The notes under the pieces were generated by a model. That model had not been told where the DNA came from. It was given only the letters and a program-made list of their open reading frames with translations, and made no database searches. A DNA stretch of 64,000 nt from Glandiceps talaboti. Taxonomy: Eukaryota > Hemichordata > Enteropneusta > Spengelidae. The stretch lies in the NCBI RefSeq assembly GCF_964340395.1, contig NC_135550.1, forward strand, positions 14,914,408 to 14,978,407. The letters run 5' to 3'. A program made the translations under genes and the position numbers. This document shows positions 14,190-48,892 of this stretch, in pieces. The first letter of the stretch is position 1. Each line of letters opens with the position of its first letter.

Positions 14190-15704
14190 AAGGTATCATC
14201 ACATTGGTTTGACCATCCAACAAATCTTAGAGTTGAATCAGCTGAAACTGATAGTGATTTTTGAGCGTTTAGTTATATACATGTGCCGCAGACAAGGAAA
14301 TCAAGTGTATGATGAAACCATCCAGTCGGGAAATTGTAAATTGTATCTATGCATTTATGTCCATACACATTATACAGGTTATGGGGGACATAGACTAAGT
14401 CTAAAGCTGTTGAGCTAGAGACACATTCTTCCATTATGGAATGTGTTGATGTATAGAATATGTCACTGATTTCTTCATCATCATGGTGACATCTTCAGAG
14501 AGACAGTCCCATTTTATATATTTCGCATGGCCGTTACGTGTAAGAAATACCCTTATGTATAAAGACTCCATGAGTGCCAGAGTTAGCGTTTGTGTGAAAA
14601 CGCATATACATTGTAATAAGTACGATAGTACGGCCGTTAAGCTTGTTCGCTTAGGGATACCATTCTAAGATTCGAGACATATCGACCCCTTCTTCCACCC
14701 CTCACTGGTGACCATCTCCCCGTGTCCGCTAATTTATTATCTCCAAGTCAACCTTTAGACATGGAGGTTATTGTGTCACCACCGATTTGCTTTTCGTTCA
14801 ATTCACTTGACCTATATAACGCTACTTCTCCATGTTGTGCACCATTCCCTATAATTTGAGGCTCGCGGATACGAATTTATCCCTACTTTCGAAAGGCCAA
14901 AAAAAGAGGGTGTGATGACAAACGTGTCATTATCAACGAAATCTGAACGACGGGTAGAAATAGCTCCTCATAAATCAATCAATCAATCAATCAAACAATC
15001 AGAACGGAACGGAACAGAACAGAACAGAACAGAACAGAACAGAACTGCAGCACTCGTGAATTGACATTTCTTGCTATTAATCCTCATCTTGCGGAACACT
15101 TGTCCACCATACAGCAGCTGAGAGTCGTATCGAAGTTGCTTAGTGACAACTTACAGAAGTGAATTGTTTCCACGACAACGCAACATCGAATAACAAGAGC
15201 AAACAATACTGTCGCCAACCAGTTAGTACCAGACTGGTAGCACACTTATACCTAGTTGCCGTAGCAACCCACACATGCGCGCTCCTGTCTGTCGTTTGTT
15301 CAAGTTGCACTTCCATAAACAACGGCTTGAACATTGAACAAATCATCGTTCGTTACAGAGGAACAGGCTGGTGGTGCTTGTATATACATTACGCAAACAA
15401 CAAACAGAAAATGTAGTTTATACCCATGTCAAAACCCTTAAACATTACCCTGCACATTGTTCAAATACTCCAATGGGATTTTCGGCCATGAGCTAAAACT
15501 TTAACTTCGGAATCCTAATCAGTCAGACTGTCTTCAAAATCCACAACGTCTACTTGTCAACATAATTTACTTATTTTTTTCTCTCTATATTTCGTGTTTT
15601 GTTGAGTTTATTTTAGTGCAGGATCATCTTTCTTCTCACTCTGCATACTATCTAAATTTCACAATCACAATGAAACCTTGACGAAGACAAATTTGTTAAT
15701 GATT
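14190..15704. other. intergenic sequence with small microsatellites
   Basis: Holds a short CAAT repeat near 14975 and a GAACA/GAACG pentanucleotide tract at about 15001-15045. No gene is recognised. Confidence 0.4.
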
Positions 15705-16262
15705 GCTTGTTATCATGTTACCGTGTTAGTATAATAAGTCTGTAAAATACTAGTGAGCTCGTCAGATTGAGGTTCATTGAATATCAGTTCCGAATTTGTG
15801 ACAGTGGTGATGAAGAAGATGAATATCGCTTTCTTTTAATAGGTTCCTACTGCGATGATGAGAGGAAAATATACATCCCATATAGAATTCATAGCCGAGC
15901 CAAATTTTAATAAGTTCATAATAAGACTGATGAGAATAAACGAACCCGAACTTCTGACATCATTATGTAAATTTGCATACAATGTATTTAAAGAAAGAGA
16001 GACGCTTACAAGTGAAATAACGAAATACTAGTATTTATTCGAACTAATGATATGTGACTTTTTGACGTTGATTTTGTTGTACATTTCTTACCTTGTATAT
16101 GGGCCGCCGGAGGCCTTGTAAAGTAATAAACATATTATTATTATTTACTTGTTAAATTGCTTGTTATCATGATGAGTATTCTACCGTGTTGTAACAATAG
16201 TATATCATAATGGTCTGTGAAATACTAGTGAGCTCCTCAGATTCAGGTTCATTGAATATCAA
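15705..16262. repeat. ~90-bp direct repeat pair flanking a LINE-like 3' tail
   Basis: Sequence at about 15705-15795 recurs at about 16155-16262. Both copies contain GCTTGTTATCATG, AATACTAGTGAGCTC and AGGTTCATTGAATATCA. Between them, at 16085-16145, is GGGCCGCCGGAGGCCTTGT followed by AATAAA and an ATT repeat. That resembles the 3' end of a jockey/CR1-type retroelement. Confidence 0.6.
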
Positions 16263-16472
16263 TGCCTCTATTTACATTCGAAAGTACATGTATCATGTGT
16301 ATGGTTCGTTTTGGAATCAAACTAACACACAAGTTTGCATTCTGCATGGACGCATGCCCAATTCAGTTGCCGAGTAACGTCAACTGTTACTAAACTTGCA
16401 ATTGGATATAGATCATAACGACCAAAATAACACCGATGAGGTTTCTTCGTTCTATCTATGTAATATTTCAGT

Positions 16473-16660
16473 GCGAGGTGTAGAGTCGATATTTATTTCT
16501 TGATGAAATTGACATCAACTCGAATCAGGTGATATGTATTTTATGCGAGATTATGCAAATTTCGCAGCGAGGTCCATAGCCGATGTGCATTTCTCAATTA
16601 AAATTGACACCAAATCGAATCAGATGACATACATTTCATGTGGGCCTGGAGAGGATCAAC
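16473..16660. repeat. 94-bp tandem duplication
   Basis: The unit starting at 16473 (GCGAGGTGTAGAGTCGAT) is repeated, diverged, from 16567 (GCGAGGTCCATAGCCGAT). Both continue through a shared AAATTGACA and TCGAATCAG. Confidence 0.65.
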
Positions 16661-17574
<914 letters not shown>

Positions 17575-17579
17575 CATAA

Positions 17580-17734
17580 ATACATAAAAATGAAAGAAGA
17601 CGAGTCTGATATTACATTGTGGAATTACACTACGGACCGTTTCACTATTACACCCGACGATCCTTCTGGTGAAACGGTCCGTAGTGTAATTCCACAATGT
17701 AATATCAGACTCGTCTTCTTTCATTTTTATGTAT
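17580..17734. repeat. perfect 66-bp inverted repeat with 23-nt loop
   Basis: Bases 17580-17645 are the exact reverse complement of 17669-17734. Arm ends read ATACATAAAAATGAAAG and ACGGACCGTTTCAC. The loop is 17646-17668. The apex contains CCGACGATC followed by GTGAAAC, a motif arrangement also found in the hairpin at 17885-17963. Both hairpins sit next to TA repeats, which suggests related mobile-element termini. Confidence 0.9.
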
Positions 17735-17793
17735 GATAGCTCTCCAAGGTGATCGAGCACTCTACTTGGCGAAAGAAGAATGAAATTATATGC

Positions 17794-17797
<4 letters not shown>

Positions 17798-17884
<87 letters not shown>
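17798..17884. repeat. (TA)n microsatellite
   Basis: About 43 TA units ending at the second hairpin. Confidence 0.97.
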
Positions 17885-17887
<3 letters not shown>

Positions 17888-17963
17888 CAAGATACTCAGG
17901 AGTCGTCGTCTGATGATCTCAACAGCGTGAAACACTGTATAACGACTCCTGGGTATCTTGCTT
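17885..17963. repeat. 22-bp inverted repeat with 35-nt loop
   Basis: Left arm 17885-17906 and right arm 17942-17963 are complementary at 21 of 22 positions (arm ends AAGCAAGATAC and CAGGAGTCGT). The loop carries CTGATGATC and GTGAAAC. Confidence 0.85.
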
Positions 17964-19104
<1,141 letters not shown>

Positions 19105-19352
19105 CATATGAATTATTCATCCAGCAGCGAGTTAGTTGTCCGTTACATAAACCACTTCTAAGACTTGCGTATCGTAACATAGACCATTAGTAGTTCTCAT
19201 AGATTTGTTACTATAACAACTGACATGAAATAGGTACATTACTGCAGAAAGAAAGAAAGTACAGTTGCATTGAACATTTTAATTTACATAACTTAATATC
19301 AGCAGTGAGAGAGATATAATATACAATGATAGAGATAGAGAGATGAGATTGG

Positions 19353-19406
<54 letters not shown>
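19353..19406. repeat. (GT)n microsatellite
   Basis: About 27 GT units. Confidence 0.95.
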
Positions 19407-22376
<2,970 letters not shown>

Positions 22377-22381
<5 letters not shown>

Positions 22382-23039
22382 ATTTATAAAGCACCAGTTT
22401 CTAGGTTCTTTTTAAAGGCGTTGTCTGTTTTCATTCTTGTTTCTCTAAACCTGTGAGACATAGTAAACGCTTCGACTGTATACAGTATTAGGGGTATGCG
22501 TAGTCCTACGGTCACAAATATTTATCATTTCTCCCCCCCCCCTCTCCCCACAAAAATTAAATTGTTTTATGTATCGTGATCTCTCTTTTTTTTTCAAATG
22601 ACATGTTTTCGATTTTAAAAATTCGTGGCAACAGTATTCAAAGATCAACGCAATAGTTGTGACCTTAGCATAATTATGCTGGTAGGTAGAATGCTGATAG
22701 TGAATGCACAAAAGATTTCGCCTTTTACAACACACATATTTTTGTGAACAAAACTTGATATACTTGCCAATGTTGTGAGTTTCTATTATACGTATATACT
22801 ATCGGCAGGTACTAAACACAACGAATTTGAAACCTGACCGTCGTTCTGTTTTAAATACATTCATATGTGGCGTGGTCTTGTGTATGCAGCAACAGTGTTA
22901 CTTTTACGTAACATTCAAATCCCAATTCAAAAATAATTTGATGACATCCGTTTAACAAAATTAACGGCACCGTCAACATATATGTAACTAAGTTAGGGAC
23001 CGGTCAGTTTCTCCAGCCTGGGGGGGGGGGGGGTGCCTG
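22377..23039. other. intergenic sequence with poly-C/poly-G runs
   Basis: C-rich tract near 22531-22545 and G tract near 23021-23033. No gene recognised. Confidence 0.4.
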
Positions 23040-23170
23040 TGCATTCTTTAATCGGGCCGACAAAAAGTCACTAACCCCCTTATCTGTAAAAACCAAAAAG
23101 AGGCTGACCCCTATCACTAAATTCTAAAACATAATGACCCCCCCCCCCCCCATATATAATATTCACATGA
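23040..23170. repeat. degenerate ATGACCCCC repeat, copy 1
   Basis: Spaced GTCACTAACCCCC, GCTGACCCC and AATGACCCCC blocks, separated by A-rich linkers, resemble those at 54970-55160. Probably one dispersed low-complexity family. Confidence 0.4.
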
Positions 23171-23299
23171 CAGATATTTTTGATCGTGACCCAGTGTGGA
23201 CTGCTTGACTGTCTTGCATCTACTTTATAAGATCCCGGGTTAGCACTATCATAATTATAATTATTGAATACACAGGGTAAATATATTCCAAAAGGAGTT

Positions 23300-24065
23300 T
23301 TAATAGCATCTTGACAGTGAAAGGTAGGGTGAAGTTTGAGAAGGGAATATGTACATCTCTTATGGGGGTCCTAGGGGGTCTCCCCCTAGAAGCCCAGGAG
23401 GTTTTTAACTGTGAAAAGTCAATTTTGAGACTATTCAGACATTTTCAGAAAATAAGCTTTACAAAACAGCACCAACATGTAAAAAGCAACTACATAGGGT
23501 TGAAATATTTTGAAATATAGTTTGATAGCATCTTGACAGTAAGCAGATAAGGGGAAGAGCTTGAGACTGGGATATGTCCACCTCATGTGGGGGTCCTAAG
23601 GGTCTCCCAGGGCCTCTAGAAGCCCTGGAGGATTTTTACTCTTAAAACCAATATTTAGGCTATTCAGACCCTTTCAAGCAATAACTTAATCCATGCTTTA
23701 CAAGACAGCACCATCAAGTGTCAGAAACTATTCTTTATAACTTACATAAGGTTGAAATATATATGCATGTAGTAAAGGTCAGCACATCTATAATGGTAGT
23801 GTCATTGGTAGGGGAGATTTGGAGATTATGGCAATTTTAGACTATCTTGGCAAACATGTCACATCTTTAAAAGACAATATCGTCTCAAATTAGAATAGGG
23901 TGAAAATATTTAAGTTTAATACCATTATGACAGTAAAATGGTTGTTGGTGCATCTGATTGTTGGTTGAATGTGTGAGTGACCTCTGGGGGTGAGGGAGTC
24001 CTTGGGGTTTTCCCGGCCCCTAGCAGATCTGGAGTTTTTTGCTTCTATTAGGGCAATGTTTCAGT
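23300..24065. repeat. degenerate long tandem repeat with GGGGGTCCTNGGGG core
   Basis: Related units start near 23301, 23525 and 23917. Each has a TAGCATCTTGACAGT-like start, a GGGGGTCCTAGGG-like core and then AGAAGCCC(T/A)GGAGG. The spacing is about 220 bp, then longer and more diverged. Non-coding. A frame with a chance ATGGGGGTC at 23362 is part of this repeat. Confidence 0.55.
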
Positions 24066-24498
24066 TGTTAATGTAAATTATGAACAACTTTTAAAATGTC
24101 AACTTTCATGAGAAATAGACATTTCCCCTGAAAGATTCCATTTTCTGTTCTTTCTACGCAAGTCTTTGCTGAACGCCTATTTCATAAAACATTTGTACAA
24201 AAGTATGTTTTCTGTATTCCCCCATGTATATTCTTCATTCGCCCGTTTCTATATTACACTTTCGCTGCCTTCGTTACAAACAACTTTCCCATCAAAATGA
24301 AGTGGAACAATTGTTTTCAGAGTCTGTCAATTTTTTTCAAATCCAAAGTTAGATTTGTTCTTGGATCATCATCAGGTCAGATGTCATATAACGTTCTTGA
24401 CTTATGTTCATAAAAATAATATTCTCTAAAATTGATTAACTAATATCATTGATGTGTGTCTGGCAGGGAATTATAAGCCTACCTGTAGACACTATTCC

Positions 24499-24501
<3 letters not shown>

Positions 24502-24543
<42 letters not shown>

Positions 24544-24591
24544 ATTTTTTTTAATTTTTTAATTTTTTTTTTAATTTTTTAATTTTTTAAT

Positions 24592-24638
<47 letters not shown>

Positions 24639-24642
24639 TTTT
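24502..24642. repeat. (TTTA)n and T-rich compound repeat
   Basis: TTTA blocks at 24502-24545 and 24591-24642 flank an irregular TTAATTTTTT tract. Confidence 0.9.
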
Positions 24643-25293
24643 TTTGGGGGGGGGTTAGGATAACAGAATAGTGTAGTAGTGATAGTGGTTCAAGTGTACA
24701 GGTAGGCTAGGCAGGGAACGTTACTTGAACATCCTCGATTTTTGTTAGCAATTTGAACTTTTCATATAACTATACTCGACAGTCATTAAAACCGCGATAA
24801 AAATAAAGTGAATCACTTTATATTTTTTTTACAAGTTAACTACATTCGAAAATAGGTTTAAAAAATCCTAGCTTTATGACTTGAAGTACGAGTGGTTAAT
24901 ATTTTTTTTTTCATTTCAACATGTTGTGCAACGGACTGGGTCAACAATTTTGTAATGCGGTATTTATCTAAATTAGCCAACATGTGTTTCGCACATTATA
25001 TTTATTTAAAGAAACAACGGGTCACACACAGACCCATAAATATTGATGACCAAGGTGCTGCATAGTCATAAATTCCTTCTTATTGCCGTCACTTCTCACC
25101 GGAATGTGTCTCAACGTATACATGTATGTATTCTGTAATAAGTCCGCTATCCCACGCCTCCTCGGTTAAAACCCAGCAAAACTCGTGACTGTTTCTCAAG
25201 CAAACTATTTTGGACACGAAAATTTAAAACGAAAATAGATATTACAAACGGGAAATTAAAACCCCCAGAAACGATTGCATGGATTGCAATGAA

Positions 25294-25315
25294 TGACGTC
25301 ACGCGGAAGGCCAAT
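25294..25315 (+). promoter_or_regulatory. putative promoter elements of FAM120B-like copy 1
   Basis: A perfect cAMP-response element TGACGTCA (25294-25301) is followed at once by the ETS-type core CGGAAG (25304-25309) and CCAAT (25311-25315). The cluster lies about 340 bp upstream of a consensus splice donor and 1.1 kb upstream of the copy 1 start codon. Each motif is common by chance, so the promoter role is inferred from clustering and position. Confidence 0.35.
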
Positions 25316-25471
25316 GCTCTTTACTTTGATAATGACTTTTTTTAAAATTAATTTTGACGTCATAATTGTTGTGTAGAGGAATGTGTTTATTTCTCGAAAC
25401 CATTTGATAAATTACCTTTATAGAATAATGTATATTTTCAAACAGAGTTTTCGGTTCGTTTTACTTTTTGC

Positions 25472-25658
25472 ATGCAGAACGTGCAGTGGCAGCTCTGGAA
25501 ATATTTAACCTGTAAGATATGGAAATCTGAAAAGTGCAGCCTCGTTCTGAATCTTCCAAACCCGGAAGTGCTTCACTGTCGTCTGAAAACCGAAAAGGGA
25601 AAGCCCCCGTGGCGTGGCGGGGAACGCCGCGCTACTTTACTTTGGAGACTCGTTAATG
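25472..25658 (+). other. candidate untranslated first exon of FAM120B-like copy 1
   Basis: A locally GC- and CpG-rich block ends with a consensus donor (ATG|GTGAGT, intron from 25659). The next good acceptor downstream, TTTATTTATAG at 26284-26294, opens the exon holding the copy 1 start codon. The 5' limit is a guess. Copy 2 has the same logic, because its start codon lies only 7 bases inside a spliced exon. Confidence 0.3.
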
Positions 25659-26382
25659 GTGAGTCGATATAACTGTGGAAGGGACCTTGTGTTTAGAGAA
25701 CATTTAGTGGCATATTGCAAACGTTTTACGTGCATATGTTCATTGATATCAAATGCAGGTTCTTACGAATCATCACAAGGCACTCACATATTTCCAAGCC
25801 CTGACTCAAGGTCATCCAAAGTTCTGATTCATTGTGTTCAAAATTCGCCAAACATATCCCATGTTCATATTTTAAAATTAGTACAGGTACAGATAACTTT
25901 TACTTACAAGACTTCTAAATAATATAACCAAAGTCACGTGTTTGTGACCACAGACACTTGTAATTACCCGTTAGGCTACATCTTCCAGAATGAATAAATT
26001 ATCACATATTTTGACCTGTGAATAGAGTAAACTGGGATAGAATACATGTTCTAGGACCCAAAATTCAGCTAGCATGAGTTAAGGGAATATTTGTATCTCC
26101 AAATTAGAACCCCCCCCCCCCCCCCTTTGCTATTTGCCATGTTTGTTCATCTGTACCAAATAGTTACAATGTGGAAATACCATAGCTGTGATGTTGGGTT
26201 AGTTTAGTGTGTGTTATAGCTCTGGGAAGAGTTCACATCACATATATATTTGTGTCCATGATTAAATTTCAGTGGTATCTGTTTTTATTTATAGATCAGT
26301 GTCATCACTAGATCAGTTCCTGTGTGAACCGCACATCGTTGATTCTTTGAAACTTGTAGTAACCACTATATACCCATGAGTC

Positions 26383-44693
<18,311 letters not shown>

Positions 44694-44821
44694 TAACATA
44701 TAGAATGTGTGTGCACATACAGCTTCAATCATTACTAGCTTAAAGTGTCTCTGTCCTGAGGAGAATTTTTGACATATCGAAAACGCATCTCCGCATTTAG
44801 TATGCATTCTGAGTTTGGAAC

Positions 44822-44827
44822 AATAAA
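44822..44827 (+). terminator. poly(A) signal AATAAA of copy 1
   Basis: A canonical AATAAA 128 bases after the stop codon, followed by a T/G-rich stretch. Expected 3' end near 44840-44850. Confidence 0.7.
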
Positions 44828-44999
44828 GTTTCATGTAATGCAGGCCATTGATTGTTGTTAGTTGTTTTGTTTAGTTAAGATAAGAACATTTAGTATGGCT
44901 TTCTTTTATAGAGAGTGTATGATTTATAATTGACCATTGTTAAGATACTCTTCAAGAACTGCCCTCGAAACTGTTTAATATATTTATGTAACCGTTACT

Positions 45000-46416
45000 A
45001 TAACCACAACAGAAAAGTTGTATCATCCCTATCCCGAAAATTCCAAGGCCAACAAAGAACAATGACTTCAGGCCAGTAGCACTGACTTCCATACCCATGA
45101 AATGCCTTGAACGGATTCTGCTGAAATATCTTGTTTCTCAGACATCGTTATACCAGGATCCACTGCAGTTTGCATATCGCCAACACAGGAGTACAGAGGA
45201 TGCAGTTCTGTCCATTCTACATACAATAACCCAGCATCTGGATGCTAGTAATACTTCGGTTCGGGTACTATTCGTGGACTTTTCGAGTGCGTTCAACACC
45301 ATCTCCCCCAACTTGCTAATCAGGAAGTTGAGGAATATGGCTGTAAACCAACAATTAATCCGGTGGGTGGCAGACTTTCTGACCAGGCGTATGCAGTTTG
45401 TTAAAGTGAACTCAACAAGCTCGGGTAGCCGAATGACGAACACTGGCTCACCACAAGGCTCCGTTATTTCTCCATCCCTATTTACCATATTTACATCCGA
45501 TTGCAATCCAATAAATACAAACAGCAACGACAAGCTCTATAAATTTGCCGATGACAAAGCCCTGGTAGGACTTATTACAGCGAATCGAGACACAACTTAT
45601 AGAGAAGAAGTGGATAGACTAGTGACCTGGTGTGACAATAATAACTTGATCCTAAATGTGAATAAAACAAAGGAAATGATTATAGATTTCCGGAGGAATA
45701 CTTCAGAACCCACAATGCTTGAGATCAAGGGGGGGAACGTAGGAAGGGTTAATAGCTACAGATATCTTGGTATGTCTTTATCGAACACTCTTACCTGGGG
45801 TGAACATGCATGTGCACTAACCCGTAAATGCCAACAAAGAATGTATTTTCTACGCAAATTGCGTAGGTTTGGTGTATCTAGCAAAATTCTGCATATGTTC
45901 TATAAATCTACCATTGAGTCGATCATAGGATATTGTATTTCTTGCTGGGGTGGTAGTATCACTATGTCTAGTTTAAATCAAATAGATCGAGTTATTAATC
46001 AAGCAAGGAAAATTGTAGGAGTACCTGTGCCCAGTGTGAGTGAACTATTTGCGAAATCTAGTGAAAACAAAGCCGCACTCATCCTGGCTGATAAAACTCA
46101 TCCACTGAACTGTAATTTCATTAAGACAAGGTCCGGCAGCAGATACCGCTCAATTCGATGTCGCACCGATAGATTCGGCAATACATTTGTGCCTTCCGCT
46201 ATCAGGATGCTTAACCAAGCATGTACAAGATAGACATGTGGTGATCTAGTACAGTGTACGTAATGCCTTTAATGTTGTCTTTGTTGTGTGCATTTGCCAC
46301 TTTTTGTACCTTACTTTGAATGTAATGTGTGTCGATATTTTTCTGCGAGTCTGTGTAACCAAGACAAATTTCCATTGAGTTGGACAATAAATTATTATTA
46401 TTATTATTATTATTAC
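45000..46416 (+). mobile_element. 5'-truncated L2/CR1-like LINE
   Basis: The insertion begins inside the reverse transcriptase domain, because the reading frame is blocked by TAA at 45001-45003. It ends with ACAAATTTCCATTG, GGACAATAAA and an ATT repeat (46391-46416), the 3' end pattern of L2/CR1-type elements. Endonuclease and ORF1 are absent. It lies about 150-180 bp past the copy 1 poly(A) signal, on the same strand. Confidence 0.85.
45022..46233 (+). CDS. LINE reverse transcriptase, 5'-truncated fragment
   Basis: An open frame of 403 codons reads in from the truncated edge (IIPIPKIPRPTKNNDFRPVAL precedes the first ATG at 45097). Recognisable blocks are FRPVAL, motif A FVDFSSAFNTI, motif B GSPQGSVISPSLF, the catalytic FADDKALVG, and the NVNKTKEMIIDFRR block. 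The usual residue after ADD is Thr, and here it is Lys. No stop or frameshift interrupts it. That suggests a fairly recent insertion, but with no 5' part it cannot move by itself. Confidence 0.85.
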   Translation: MIPIPKIPRPTKNNDFRPVALTSIPMKCLERILLKYLVSQTSLYQDPLQFAYRQHRSTEDAVLSILHTITQHLDASNTSVRVLFVDFSSAFNTISPNLLIRKLRNMAVNQQLIRWVADFLTRRMQFVKVNSTSSGSRMTNTGSPQGSVISPSLFTIFTSDCNPINTNSNDKLYKFADDKALVGLITANRDTTYREEVDRLVTWCDNNNLILNVNKTKEMIIDFRRNTSEPTMLEIKGGNVGRVNSYRYLGMSLSNTLTWGEHACALTRKCQQRMYFLRKLRRFGVSSKILHMFYKSTIESIIGYCISCWGGSITMSSLNQIDRVINQARKIVGVPVPSVSELFAKSSENKAALILADKTHPLNCNFIKTRSGSRYRSIRCRTDRFGNTFVPSAIRMLNQACTR

Positions 46417-46558
46417 ATCTGACATTGAAGTCAAGCCCTTGAACAACGGGATACAATACTGGATATGAGCATGGAGGTTTAAGAGTTATACCTCTATGGT
46501 ATGAGTAATATATTAATATGTATGAGGGATATAAATATGATGTGTGTGTGTGTTTGTT

Positions 46559-46589
<31 letters not shown>

Positions 46590-47534
46590 ATGTATGTATG
46601 TATGTATGTATGTATGTATGTATGTATGTATGTATGTATGTTTGTATGTATGTATGTATGTATGTACATACCTATCTTTTCTGTATATGTGTAAGTGTTT
46701 GCATGTATCCTATACACAGGATAGGTGTTGCAATAATACTGTGAAATTTTTTATGTGTCTTTTAATGTAGACGTTGGTAGATCTCTTAAAGTGAATTTAA
46801 AACAAAAGCCTACATCTTAATGTATCTAGTATATTGATGGTTTTACTAGTTCATCATTATTTACCATATAACATTGATAAACAGCATGCTGAATAATCAA
46901 GGTATTCAGTTTCCATTAGTCATCCAGCAAATTAGATATTCCAACTCGCTGTAAAACAAAAACGGAGTTGGAAGTTGTTGAAAAACATTGATGTTAGTCT
47001 TTATTTGCTCCACACCTTGTATCATGTTTGTTGCATGCCGCATTAAATTAACTTTGTATAGAAATTGAATTATACATGTTTGTAAACGATTTTCTTTGTA
47101 AAAAGCTTTATTTTTTTTTATAATTTTGATAAATTTATTAAAAACAATTTATACGGAATGTTTAATATATTCAAACCCGACCCCAAATTAGTATTATGTA
47201 ATTAGTATTATTCATTTATTCTTCCATGTCCATTCATCTGGACTTAGCAGTAATGATGTTTAGTAGATTGGCAGAACAATCAAGATTATGCTAATTTTTA
47301 CTCTCTGATATTAAAGTGGGCAGAACTTTTTAATCAGCAAATTAAAATACATGCATATTAAAATGTAAAGGAATAATTAGTGCATTTGTATCAAGTACTG
47401 CAAATTGGCAAACTAACTAACTATCGCTGACCATTTCCACTCAGAGTTTCTTCTGATTGAACTTTTTACACCGAGAATGAGCTGTAGAGCTTGGACTTGT
47501 TTTTTAACAAGGGCTGAAATAATTAGATGTTAGT
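46417..47534. other. intergenic sequence with a (GT)n(ATGT)n microsatellite
   Basis: A GT/ATGT microsatellite occupies about 46540-46665. Otherwise AT-rich sequence without a recognised gene. Confidence 0.45.
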
Positions 47535-47830
47535 CTCCAATATTTTTCTTCATTCAGCCAAGGAAAATATGAGTGACAACCCTTAGGTCAGGCAGGAGTA
47601 TTTTCCAGCTGAATGAAGAAAAATATTGGAGAATAACATAATTACACCAGCGCCAGTAATATCAGAGAAAAATCGGGGAAAGTATAATGGTAATTCTGAA
47701 TGTTTTGACTCATGTTTCAAATACAGCAGAACCAGTGACGTAGATGCACTTTGTTGTGACGTAGAACGACCAGAGTATACTAGTATATTCCATATTTTTT
47801 TTGTTCTGAATGGCACGTGCATGGGATAAT
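47535..47830. repeat. dispersed repeat F, copy 1, starting with a 24-bp inverted repeat
   Basis: Bases 47535-47558 are the exact reverse complement of 47608-47631, enclosing AAGGAAAATATGAGTGAC. The downstream part (GTTTTGACTC, CCAGTGA, GTAGAACGACCAG) aligns with 56125-56290, and AAGGAAAATATGAGTGAC recurs at 55925-56124. This defines one dispersed family. Confidence 0.7.
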
Positions 47831-48196
47831 ACTGTATAACTTCCTATATACTTGTACTTGAGTCTCTAGCCAGTTGGCTTGCATCAAAGTTGTTGTTATC
47901 TCTGGATACAACTGTCTTTTGTTGTTCAGTGATAACATAGGCAAATATGAATGAATGGCAGCATTGGAAACAAATCTATATATTCTGTAAAGCACTTTCA
48001 CTAGTGATTACTTATGGTTGCATGATTATAATGAGTGGTATTGTTATCAGGCTGATCTTTACACAAAAGACTTTTTTTTAAAAACCCACTGTAAACAGAT
48101 AGACATGACAATCAATCAAATGTGCCAATGCAGCTGTTATCAGCCTTGTAGTAACTATTTCCTTGTTCATCAACATTGTATCTATTTCACTTTGTA

Positions 48197-48286
48197 GCAT
48201 CAACCCAAGTTTGATTGACACTGACACTGCCACTGACCAATCAGCATCAACCCATGTTGATTGACATTGTTACTGTCCAATCAGTA
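48197..48286. repeat. short tandem duplication (~46 bp)
   Basis: Two units, each running AGCATCAACCCA, TTGATTGACA and CCAATC, with small differences. Confidence 0.65.
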
Positions 48287-48704
48287 ATGAGTAAGAACAT
48301 AATTTTTAACATCAAGAGAGGCAAATTTGAAGGTGCAATAATGGAACTGTAAGATCTAGATCTTTTTGGCAATAAACCTGGACATCAAAATGTTGTAACT
48401 GGGTAGTTTTATGTCAATTTTATCTTGAAATCAAATTTTTATTTTGTTATCGTGTTCAGCATTGCTAAGCCATTCTTTTTCTTCTTCTTTTGTAAGTAAG
48501 TTTGTTTGTTTTTTCAGTGATAACAGCCCAGGTGGGAAATCAGCTATTGTTTCCTGGCTACCCTGTTTTTATTAATAAATGTTTACTACTGTTACTACTG
48601 CTACTACTAACTAATCTTGTGTGTTGTATTCAATGTATGGAACTTTTTATGTATCAGTTTTTGAAAAAAAAGAGCTTTCTTTAACTTTTTTTTAGGGATT
48701 TCAC
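48287..48704. other. intergenic sequence with possible retroelement 3' tail
   Basis: Near 48530-48610 a CAGGTGGGAAATCAGC segment is followed by TTAATAAATG and a TAC/TGC-rich triplet tract, resembling a short retroelement 3' end. No gene. Confidence 0.35.
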
Positions 48705-48766
<62 letters not shown>

Positions 48767-48819
48767 CTGTCTGTCTGTCTGTATCTAGCTATCTATCTAT
48801 CTCTGTCTGTCTGTCTGTC

Positions 48820-48892
<73 letters not shown>

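Noticed and set aside
17646-17963. Functional hammerhead ribozymes in the two hairpins
   Set aside because: CYGAYGA and GAAA blocks are present, but the outer base pair of stem II is T-T in both cases and the inner pairing is weak. Kept only as a similarity.
23362-23520. ATGGGGGTCCTAGGG, resembling the MGVxGL start of a FAM120 protein upstream of copy 1
   Set aside because: It lies in a degenerate tandem repeat. The true start exon at 26383 aligns with copy 2 over its whole length and has a matching splice phase.
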